NCBI GenBank assembly: GCA_947303335.1
Contig: CAMYYB010000006.1
Span: 1-64,000, forward strand
Length of the DNA stretch: 64,000 nucleotides
Origin: an uncultured Bacteroidales bacterium
GTDB lineage: Bacteria; Bacteroidota; Bacteroidia; Bacteroidales; F082
Direction: 5' to 3'
Below the pieces are notes generated by a model. That model did no database searches, was not told the origin of the DNA, and saw only the letters and a program-made list of their open reading frames with translations. The position numbers were made by a program, and so were the translations under genes. Below, in pieces: positions 57,451 to 64,000 of the stretch (within the stretch, counting starts at the first letter, position 1; every line of letters starts with the position of its first letter).

Positions 57451-58638
57451 TTACACGGCTAACAGCACCAGCAGTTGGGCCGTGAAGATACGCAGGAACA
57501 TGGTTAAGGGATATACGGTCGCATAGCCCATGTTGGGCAGCTTGCAACTCTCGGGAGCTACTGTGTTGGCAAAGGCCAAAGTGGGCGGGTCGGTATGCGA
57601 ACCTCCGATGAAGCCCATCAGGGTGTAATAGTTCATCTTCAGCACCAAACGCCCGAAAGTCGCTACGAAAATCGGTGGTACGATGGTGATGATGATACCA
57701 TAAACAACCCACATATAGTGAACTTGGACAGTTTCCACAAATTTGCCCCCGGCACCAAGCCCCACGCCCGCCAAAAAGAGTGCAATACCTACTTCTCGCA
57801 GCATCCATATACCATTGCTGTCAGTGAATTCTGTGGTAAACCATCCTTTTTTGATGCCCAGCCAACTGCCTATGATGGCCACGACCAAAGGACCGCCTGC
57901 CAAACCGAGTTTAATAGGAGCTTTCATACCCACTGGAATCGGTATAGATCCTACGATGATGCCAAGTGCAATAATGACAAAAATGGGTATGAGGTTCACC
58001 TTGTGGCGTTGCGATGTGGGTGAAGCTTGCTTTTCGGAGCGGGATTCCATGGTGGTTTCGGTTGCTGGTTCGTTTTTCAGGTCGATGCGACAGAGCGGAC
58101 GGAGCAGGATGCAGGTCATGATCATGCCTACGACGGCCAAAGGATAGGTCACGGCATACCCAGCCGCTAATCGGTCGGCAGCTCCTTCTATGCCCATGTC
58201 GTTGACAGCTTGTTGTGCCGCTGAAAGACCAGGCGTATTGGTGATGGCACCGGTGTAAACACCGGCCATGTCAGCCAAGTCCTGATGGGCGACTTTAGCA
58301 AGGATGACCGTAATCAAAACGCCAAGTGCGACATTGACTAAGGCCATGATATTCATAGCCAGGCCGCCTTTCTTGAACGAACGAAAAAAGCCAGGCCCGA
58401 CTTGCAAGCCTACTGCCACCACAAAGAGAATCAGTCCGAACTCTTTGATGATGTGCAACATTTCACCGTTGAGCGTGATGCCGCATGCACTTAATGCGAT
58501 GCCAACGAAAAGCACCCACGTAATGCCTAAAGACACTTTCGCGATTTTGAATCTGCCCAAAAGCAAACCGACAAAAACAGAAACGGCCAGATAGAATATT
58601 GTAGGACCCACGCCAGAACCTGTGAAAAGACTAAGCAT
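57451..58638 (-). CDS. AspT/YidE/YbjL-type transporter lacking the central TrkA_C/RCK_C domains
   Basis: 395 aa; GLILFVVAVGLQVGPGFF, YTGAITNTPGLSAAQQA in first half; LRPLCRID..., GGSHTDPPTLAFAN in second half; short charged linker between halves. Confidence 0.82.
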   Translation of the reverse strand: MLSLFTGSGVGPTIFYLAVSVFVGLLLGRFKIAKVSLGITWVLFVGIALSACGITLNGEMLHIIKEFGLILFVVAVGLQVGPGFFRSFKKGGLAMNIMALVNVALGVLITVILAKVAHQDLADMAGVYTGAITNTPGLSAAQQAVNDMGIEGAADRLAAGYAVTYPLAVVGMIMTCILLRPLCRIDLKNEPATETTMESRSEKQASPTSQRHKVNLIPIFVIIALGIIVGSIPIPVGMKAPIKLGLAGGPLVVAIIGSWLGIKKGWFTTEFTDSNGIWMLREVGIALFLAGVGLGAGGKFVETVQVHYMWVVYGIIITIVPPIFVATFGRLVLKMNYYTLMGFIGGSHTDPPTLAFANTVAPESCKLPNMGYATVYPLTMFLRIFTAQLLVLLAV

Positions 58639-58708
58639 AATGAGAAAGGTTTTAATAAAATTGCCCCACCGAAGCGGGGCAATTTATAGATAGCTAAAAG
58701 TGAATTAA

Positions 58709-59710
58709 TTAGTCGCCCAATGTGGCCACCATAACGGCCTTGATGGTGTGCATACGGTTTTCGGCCTCGTCGAAGACGATGCTGTTTTTGCCTTCGAAGA
58801 CCTCTTCGGTGACTTCAACGCCATCCAAGCCGAACTTTTGGTGAACATCACGACCGACTTTGGTCTCGAGGTTATGGTAAGCCGGCAGGCAGTGCATGAA
58901 CTTGCAGTTCGGGTTGCCCGTCATTTCCATCATCTCCTTATTGACTTGATAAGGCATGAGGAGGTCGATACGCTGTTTCCAAACTTCGTCGGGTTCGCCC
59001 ATGGATACCCAAACGTCGGTGTAGAGGAAGTCGCAGCCCTTGACGCCCTTCTTCACGTCGTCGGTGACGGTCACCTTAGCGCCCGTTTCCTTGGCGATCT
59101 TCTTGCAGGTGTCGATGAGTTCCTTGTTGGGTTGCAGTTCCTTGGGAGCCACGATGCGGACATCCATACCCATCTTGGCACCACCCACCATCAGCGAGTT
59201 ACCCATATTGAAACGGGCATCACCGCAGTAGGCAAAGGTCACCTGGTTGAGGGGTTTGTCGCTGTGTTCCATCATAGTGAGGAAGTCAGCAAGGATTTGG
59301 GTGGGGTGGAATTCGTTGGTCAAGCCGTTCCAGACGGGAACGCCGGCATACTTGGCGAGCTCTTCAACGATGTCCTGACCGAAGCCACGATACTCGATAC
59401 CATCGAACATACGACCCAGAACGCGGGCGGTGTCCTTCATGGATTCCTTAACGCCAATCTGTGAGCCGGTGGGGCCGAGATAGGTGACGTGAGCACCTTG
59501 GTCCTTGGCGGCGACTTCGAAAGCGCAGCGGGTGCGGGTTGAGGTCTTTTCGAAAATCAGGGCGATGTTCTTGCCCGTCAGTTTGGGTTGTTCAGTACCT
59601 GCATACTTGGCGGCCTTCAGGTCGGCAGCGAGTTTCAGGAAAAAGCGAATCTCTTCCGGAGTGAAGTCCAAAAGCTTCAGGAAGTTTCTGTTTCTGAGGT
59701 TAAAAGCCAT
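58709..59710 (-). CDS. argF: Ornithine carbamoyltransferase
   Basis: 333 aa; [40 protein letters not shown]. Confidence 0.95.
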   Translation of the reverse strand: MAFNLRNRNFLKLLDFTPEEIRFFLKLAADLKAAKYAGTEQPKLTGKNIALIFEKTSTRTRCAFEVAAKDQGAHVTYLGPTGSQIGVKESMKDTARVLGRMFDGIEYRGFGQDIVEELAKYAGVPVWNGLTNEFHPTQILADFLTMMEHSDKPLNQVTFAYCGDARFNMGNSLMVGGAKMGMDVRIVAPKELQPNKELIDTCKKIAKETGAKVTVTDDVKKGVKGCDFLYTDVWVSMGEPDEVWKQRIDLLMPYQVNKEMMEMTGNPNCKFMHCLPAYHNLETKVGRDVHQKFGLDGVEVTEEVFEGKNSIVFDEAENRMHTIKAVMVATLGD

Positions 59711-59757
59711 TACTTTATGATTTAAAAGATTTATAATTTAAGATTCTAAATTCGCTG

Positions 59758-59765
59758 CAAAATTA
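59758..59765 (-). promoter_or_regulatory. Bacteroidetes -7 element (TAATTTTG) for argF
   Basis: CAAAATTA on + strand upstream of 59710. Confidence 0.45.
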
Positions 59766-59806
59766 GTCTTTTTTCTTGTATCTTTTTACAAATAAATCAG
59801 ATTCCG

Positions 59807-59814
59807 TATTTTTG
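59807..59814 (+). promoter_or_regulatory. Bacteroidetes -7 element (TATTTTTG) for gltX
   Basis: 43 bp upstream of refined ATG at 59857. Confidence 0.5.
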
Positions 59815-59856
59815 CAGCCTAAAAATGAAAAATCAACGCATATAAACCTATCGAAA

Positions 59857-61374
59857 ATGAAAGAAGTAAGAGTAAGATTTGCCCCGAGCCCTACAGGTCC
59901 TTTGCACATCGGTGGCGTGCGTACCGCATTATATAACTACCTGTTTGCCAAGAAGAACGGTGGCAAGATGATTCTCCGTATCGAGGATACCGACCAAACA
60001 CGTTTCGTGCCGGGTGCCGAACAATATATTGTTGAATCACTCGATTGGTGCGGTATCAAGTTCGATGAGAGCGACTATGTGGGCGGCGAGTTTGGTCCTT
60101 ACAAACAGAGCAACCGCAAACACCTTTATAAACAGTATAGCGATGAGCTTTTGGAGAAAGGCTGTGCCTATATCGCCTTCGATACCGCTGAGGAACTGGA
60201 TAAATACCGCAAGGAAGCCGAAGCCAACAAGCAAACCTTCATCTACAATTGCCAGAGCCGTAAGCACCTGCGTAACAGCTTGACGATGAGCAAGGAAGAG
60301 GTTGACAAGCTGATGGCCGATGGTGTGCCCTACACGGTGCGTTTCATGATTCCCGAAGATAGGGAAATCGTGATGCACGACTTGATTCGCGGCGAGGTGA
60401 AGGTACAGACCAACACTCTGGATGATAAAGTCTTGTTCAAGTCGGACGGAATGCCTACCTACCACTTGGCCAACATTGTTGATGACCACCTGATGAAAAT
60501 CAGTCACGTCATTCGTGGCGAGGAGTGGCTGCCTTCGATGCCGCTTCACGTGATGCTGTATGAGGCTTTTGGCTGGGAAGCACCTCAGTTTGCCCACCTG
60601 CCTTTGTTGCTGAAACCCGATGGCAACGGTAAATTGAGTAAGCGCGATGGTGACAGACTGGGCTTCCCTGTATTCCCGATGTATTGGGTCGACCCGAAGA
60701 CTGGCGATACGGCTATGGGCTACAAACAGTCGGGTTATTATCCAGAAGCTTTCATTAATATGCTGGCCCTGCTGGGTTGGAATCCAGGCACCGAACAGGA
60801 AATCTTCACGATGGACGAGCTGATACAGGCCTTCTCCTTGGAGCGTTGCAGCAAGAGCGGTGCCAAGTTCAATGTGGAGAAGACCAAGTGGTTCAATCAC
60901 GAATGGCTGATGCGCAAATCCAACGAGGAAGTGGGCAAAGACTACCAGGCTTGGCTGAAGGAAGAGAAAGGCATAGATACTCCTTTGGATTTCGCCGTAA
61001 AGGTAGCTGGCTTGGTGAAGGACCGCGTCAATTTCGTGAAGGAAATCTGGGAGCAGAGCTTCTTCTTCTTTGAGGCTCCTACGGAATATGACCCCGTAAC
61101 GGTGAAGAAACGCTGGAAAGAAAACTCCGCTGAGACGATGCTCAAGGTGAAGGAAGTCATTAAGGACATTGAGCCTTTCACTCTGGCCAACATTGACGAG
61201 ACCTTGAACAACTGGATTACGACCAACGAGTTGAATACAGGTCTGGTGATGAATGGCTTACGCCTGATGGTGGTGGGAGCCGGCAAGGGACCTCATATCG
61301 GCGAGATTCTTGAGCTTTTGGGAAAAGAAGAAACACTCAAGCGTATTGATGCCGGTGTGAAGGCTTTGGGATAA
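59857..61374 (+). CDS. gltX: Glutamyl-tRNA synthetase
   Basis: [55 protein letters not shown] start 59776 replaced by downstream Met. Confidence 0.97.
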   Translation: MKEVRVRFAPSPTGPLHIGGVRTALYNYLFAKKNGGKMILRIEDTDQTRFVPGAEQYIVESLDWCGIKFDESDYVGGEFGPYKQSNRKHLYKQYSDELLEKGCAYIAFDTAEELDKYRKEAEANKQTFIYNCQSRKHLRNSLTMSKEEVDKLMADGVPYTVRFMIPEDREIVMHDLIRGEVKVQTNTLDDKVLFKSDGMPTYHLANIVDDHLMKISHVIRGEEWLPSMPLHVMLYEAFGWEAPQFAHLPLLLKPDGNGKLSKRDGDRLGFPVFPMYWVDPKTGDTAMGYKQSGYYPEAFINMLALLGWNPGTEQEIFTMDELIQAFSLERCSKSGAKFNVEKTKWFNHEWLMRKSNEEVGKDYQAWLKEEKGIDTPLDFAVKVAGLVKDRVNFVKEIWEQSFFFFEAPTEYDPVTVKKRWKENSAETMLKVKEVIKDIEPFTLANIDETLNNWITTNELNTGLVMNGLRLMVVGAGKGPHIGEILELLGKEETLKRIDAGVKALG

Positions 61375-61380
61375 TTCAGC

Positions 61381-61821
61381 CTATCGTTTTTTCTTGAAAA
61401 ACTCCGTCAGCAGGGCGAGACATTCGTCCTGCATTACTCCTTTTGCGGTTTTGGTCTTAGGATGTAGCATATTGCCGAAACGCGAGAATCCGTTTTTGGG
61501 GTCGTCAGCAGCCCAAACGATTTTGCCGATATGGGAATGACACAGAGCTCCGGCACACATGGGGCAGGGTTCCAAAGTGACATACAATGTGCATTCGTCC
61601 AAATACTTAGCCCCTAGGGCGTTGGCGGCTGCGGTGATGGCCAGCATCTCGGCATGAGCCGTTACGTCGTTAAGGGTTTCGGTCTGGTTGTGGGCACGGG
61701 CGATAATCTTATTGTTGCACACCACTACAGCTCCAATAGGGATTTCATCGGCTTCAAGAGCCATTTCAGCCTCATGGTAGGCTTGTTTCATATAATATTC
61801 GTCAGAGAAAACAGAGAGCAT
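61381..61821 (-). CDS. tadA: tRNA-adenosine / nucleoside deaminase (TadA-like)
   Basis: DVTAHAEMLAITAAA, LYVTLEPCPMCAGAL; start refined to MLSVFSDEYYMKQ because the ORF's 5' extension is translated repeat sequence. Confidence 0.9.
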   Translation of the reverse strand: MLSVFSDEYYMKQAYHEAEMALEADEIPIGAVVVCNNKIIARAHNQTETLNDVTAHAEMLAITAAANALGAKYLDECTLYVTLEPCPMCAGALCHSHIGKIVWAADDPKNGFSRFGNMLHPKTKTAKGVMQDECLALLTEFFKKKR

Positions 61822-61835
61822 ATTTTTCGATTTGT

Positions 61836-61858
61836 AGAGACGCAATGCTTGCGTCTCT
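61836..61858. repeat. REP-like repeat type C, near-palindrome AGAGACGCAATGCTTGCGTCTCT
   Basis: Inverted arms AGAGACGCAA / TTGCGTCTCT in the 43-bp gap between the RhuM-like stop and tadA start. Confidence 0.85.
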
Positions 61859-61864
61859 TCATGA

Positions 61865-62713
61865 TTACATTTTTGATAACAGTGTTGTAGAATCAATTAC
61901 CATTTTGCTGAAAGCAAACCATTTCTTTCCCAAATCTTTCAACGATGCACCTATGTGATAAACAGTCTCGTCAATCATTAAGAAACGATCGTGAGCGTTG
62001 GAAAACACCTGAACATCAATTGAGTCATATTGTGAATTATGGAGGTTGATGTCAGTCTGGAGGGCGGGAGAAATCTGTTTAGTGTAAATGGTGGCTTTGA
62101 CTTTTTTTGCACGCTTGTCAAGTAGTTTCAATACAGTGTCATCAATATAATTGTCAATCAAGACAATGCGTTGTTTCGCGCTACGAATCAAGTCGCTAAC
62201 AAAAACATGGGCATCAAATACTTGACCTTCAAAGAAAATGCCTTCGACAGGCGGGAGCGAGGTGCGGACAAAAAAGTCTATCTTTTCGGAATGTTCAGCC
62301 AATAAAGTTTGCTGGTTTTCTAATTGGTTTTCAATTTTTAAAAGTCGTTGGTTTAAGGCATAACCTTTTAATAAATAGTCTTTTAAGACTTTGTTTGCCC
62401 ATATTCTGAATTGTGTACCTCTACGGCTTTTTACACGATAGCCGACAGAAATGATGACATCGAGATTGTAGAATTTTGTTTTATAGGACTTCCCATCGGA
62501 GGCAGTTAGTAAGGATTCCTTACATACTGAATCTTCGATTAATTCTCCTTCTTTGAATATATTGCCAATATGAAGAGTGATGTTATTTCTTGAAGTCTCA
62601 AATAGTAAAGACATCTGAGCCTGTGTAAGCCAAACGGTCTCTTCCTCCAAACGCACTTCAAGTTGTACGCTTTCATCAGGTTGGTATAATATGATTTCTC
62701 CAGTTTGCTGCAT
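61865..62713 (-). CDS. RhuM-like protein with C-terminal PLD/HKD-like segment
   Basis: RhuM-like WLTQAQMSLLFETSRNNITLHIGNIFKEGEL...KTKFYNLDVIISVGYRVKSRRGTQFRIWANKVLKDYLLKGYALN; C-terminal IVLIDNYIDDTVLKLLDKRAKKVKATIYT...AHDRFLMIDETVYHIGASLKDLGKKWFAFSKM; start refined to MQQTGE. Confidence 0.85.
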   Translation of the reverse strand: MQQTGEIILYQPDESVQLEVRLEEETVWLTQAQMSLLFETSRNNITLHIGNIFKEGELIEDSVCKESLLTASDGKSYKTKFYNLDVIISVGYRVKSRRGTQFRIWANKVLKDYLLKGYALNQRLLKIENQLENQQTLLAEHSEKIDFFVRTSLPPVEGIFFEGQVFDAHVFVSDLIRSAKQRIVLIDNYIDDTVLKLLDKRAKKVKATIYTKQISPALQTDINLHNSQYDSIDVQVFSNAHDRFLMIDETVYHIGASLKDLGKKWFAFSKMVIDSTTLLSKM

Positions 62714-62759
62714 ATCATTTGGAATCAAAGCGGGGTAAAATAATGATTTTTGCAAATGC

Positions 62760-63554
62760 TTACTCGTTAATTTCGAACTTATCCCAGTCTGGCCCCAAGG
62801 GGAATTTCTGTCTGAAACGTAACAAAGGCTCGGCTTCAAGGGTGCAATGTAATATGGCCTCTTGATAGGGTTCGGCATGAGAAATGACCACACCCCGTGA
62901 GTTAATGACTTGTGATTCACCGCTGTAATGTAGCCCGTAGGCATCTTCACCTACGCGATTCACGCCAATCCAATAGGCTTGGTTCTCGATGGCTCGGGCT
63001 TGGAGGAGCGTGTGCCAGACGTTCATTCGTGAGTCGGGGAAGTTGGCAAGATAGAAAGCCAAATCGTATTCGTATTGCCCGTCCTTGTAACGGTTTCTTG
63101 CCCAGATGGGGAATCGAATGTCATAACAGACCATAGGCCTGATTCGCCAGCCATTCAATTCGACAATTAATTGTTTCTTTCCACGTTCCACGAGTTTGTC
63201 CTCGCCACCCATCGTAAAAGTGTGGCGCTTGAAGTACAGTTCATAACTGCCATCGGGACGCATCCAGACGAGGCTGTTATAGTAATGCCCGTCTTGTTCC
63301 AAAGGAAAGGTGGCGCAAATAACCGCATTCAAGTTTTGGGCTTGATGGCGCAGCCATTGCATTGTTGGCCCGTCTTCCTTCTCGGCAAATTGTTTGGGGT
63401 CGACGGGGAAGCCCGTAGTGAAGGTCTCGGGCAGGAGAATCAAATCGGTGTCGGGTTGTACTTGTTCCAGCCAGTGACTGAAATGCTGGAAGTTGGCTTC
63501 TTTGTCCTCCCATTTGAGGTCGGCTTGGATGTAGGCGATGTTCAGGTTGTTCAT
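62760..63554 (-). CDS. Nitrilase-family amidohydrolase (omega-amidase/YafV-like)
   Basis: 264 aa; LILLPETFTTGF (Glu), YFKRHTFTMGGE (Lys), MVCYDIRFPIWAR (Cys). Confidence 0.92.
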   Translation of the reverse strand: MNNLNIAYIQADLKWEDKEANFQHFSHWLEQVQPDTDLILLPETFTTGFPVDPKQFAEKEDGPTMQWLRHQAQNLNAVICATFPLEQDGHYYNSLVWMRPDGSYELYFKRHTFTMGGEDKLVERGKKQLIVELNGWRIRPMVCYDIRFPIWARNRYKDGQYEYDLAFYLANFPDSRMNVWHTLLQARAIENQAYWIGVNRVGEDAYGLHYSGESQVINSRGVVISHAEPYQEAILHCTLEAEPLLRFRQKFPLGPDWDKFEINE

Positions 63555-64000
63555 AGTGTCGAGTTTAGATGGTAATGTCCGCTGCCGTAAGTCTTCACCT
63601 CATAGCCGTTTTCGGTGGGCAGACAAACCTCAGCGGTGGTGTTGGCGGGGATGGTGAACTCCCAATAAAATTGGTTTCCTTCGCGTCTCCAATGGCTCTC
63701 AATGCGACCTGAGACAGAGTTATAGGCGCAGTTCACAAAGTCCAGTCCGTCAATAGGGTAGGGCTTGAGTTGGATTTTGCTGTAGCCGGGTTCCAAGGCA
63801 CGAATGCCTCCGAGGTATTCATATTCCCAAAGGATGAGGTCGCCTAAAAGCATCACGTGGTTGCCAGAGTTCATCGAAGGGTCGGCGGTATTGCCGTTCC
63901 ATAGCTCCCAGATGGTGGTAGCTCCGTTGCGTACCATATAGCCCCAGCTGGGATAGGTGTCGTTGGAGGCAATCTTCAAGGCCAGGTCGCCGCGACCGTA
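63551..64000 (-). CDS. C-terminal fragment of a GH78 alpha-L-rhamnosidase-like protein (truncated by window edge)
   Basis: PSWGYMVRNGATTIWELWNG...MLLGDLILWEYEYLGGIRALEPGYSKIQLKPYP typical of GH78 C-terminal region. Confidence 0.82.
   Translation of the reverse strand, partial: YGRGDLALKIASNDTYPSWGYMVRNGATTIWELWNGNTADPSMNSGNHVMLLGDLILWEYEYLGGIRALEPGYSKIQLKPYPIDGLDFVNCAYNSVSGRIESHWRREGNQFYWEFTIPANTTAEVCLPTENGYEVKTYGSGHYHLNSTL

Noticed and set aside
57377-57808. 143-aa minus-strand ORF overlapping the 3' end of the AspT-like gene
   Set aside because: Out-of-frame overlap on the same strand with a Cys/His/Arg-rich translation; looks like frame-shifted coding sequence.
1-64000. tRNA, rRNA, prophage or intact insertion sequence
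   Set aside because: No cloverleaf-like segments, rRNA-like sequence, phage structural genes or transposase-with-terminal-repeat structures were recognised by eye; a tRNAscan/Rfam search would be decisive.

Overview
Bacteroidales-type chromosomal window, judged from TAnnTTTG promoters, type IX secretion (T9SS) C-terminal sorting domains, and the DUF4175 and GH92 families. All family calls are from reading translated sequence; no database search was run. Main contents: (1) ~0.1-11.6 kb, a leftward, translationally coupled aryl-polyene/flexirubin-like cluster: tyrosine/histidine ammonia-lyase, ketoreductase, several ketosynthases including one fused double KS, methyltransferase, two ACPs, LpxL-like acyltransferase, hotdog dehydratase, EamA-type protein and LolA-like protein. 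(2) Diacylglycerol kinase-like gene, pgk, a T9SS beta-helix protein and an orphan Card1/Can2-like (CARF + DUF1887 nuclease) gene. (3) LD-carboxypeptidase and YwqK/MORN-like repeat protein. (4) A 580-bp AT-rich gap with DnaA-box-like 9-mers, then rpiB and lutB. (5) S41 protease, an outer-membrane-like protein and an uncharacterised four-gene lipoprotein/membrane cassette. (6) Rpn/PD-(D/E)XK family protein and metG. (7) A 3095-aa gingipain/hemagglutinin-like cleaved-adhesin T9SS protein, a GH92 mannosidase and two tandem Omp28-like T9SS paralogs. (8) NtrY-like kinase, methyltransferase, mnmG, ybeY, DUF4175, AspT/YidE-like transporter, argF, gltX, tadA, RhuM-like gene, nitrilase and a partial GH78. 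The most interesting non-genic signals are a two-locus intergenic ladder of ACTCGAGT sites at exact 22-bp spacing (one copy contains a 54-bp perfect palindrome), three parS-like 16-mers within 4.7 kb around mnmG, and dispersed REP-like repeats translated in frame inside genes, including at the junction of the fused ketosynthase. No rRNA, tRNA, CRISPR array, cas operon, prophage or intact IS element was recognised.
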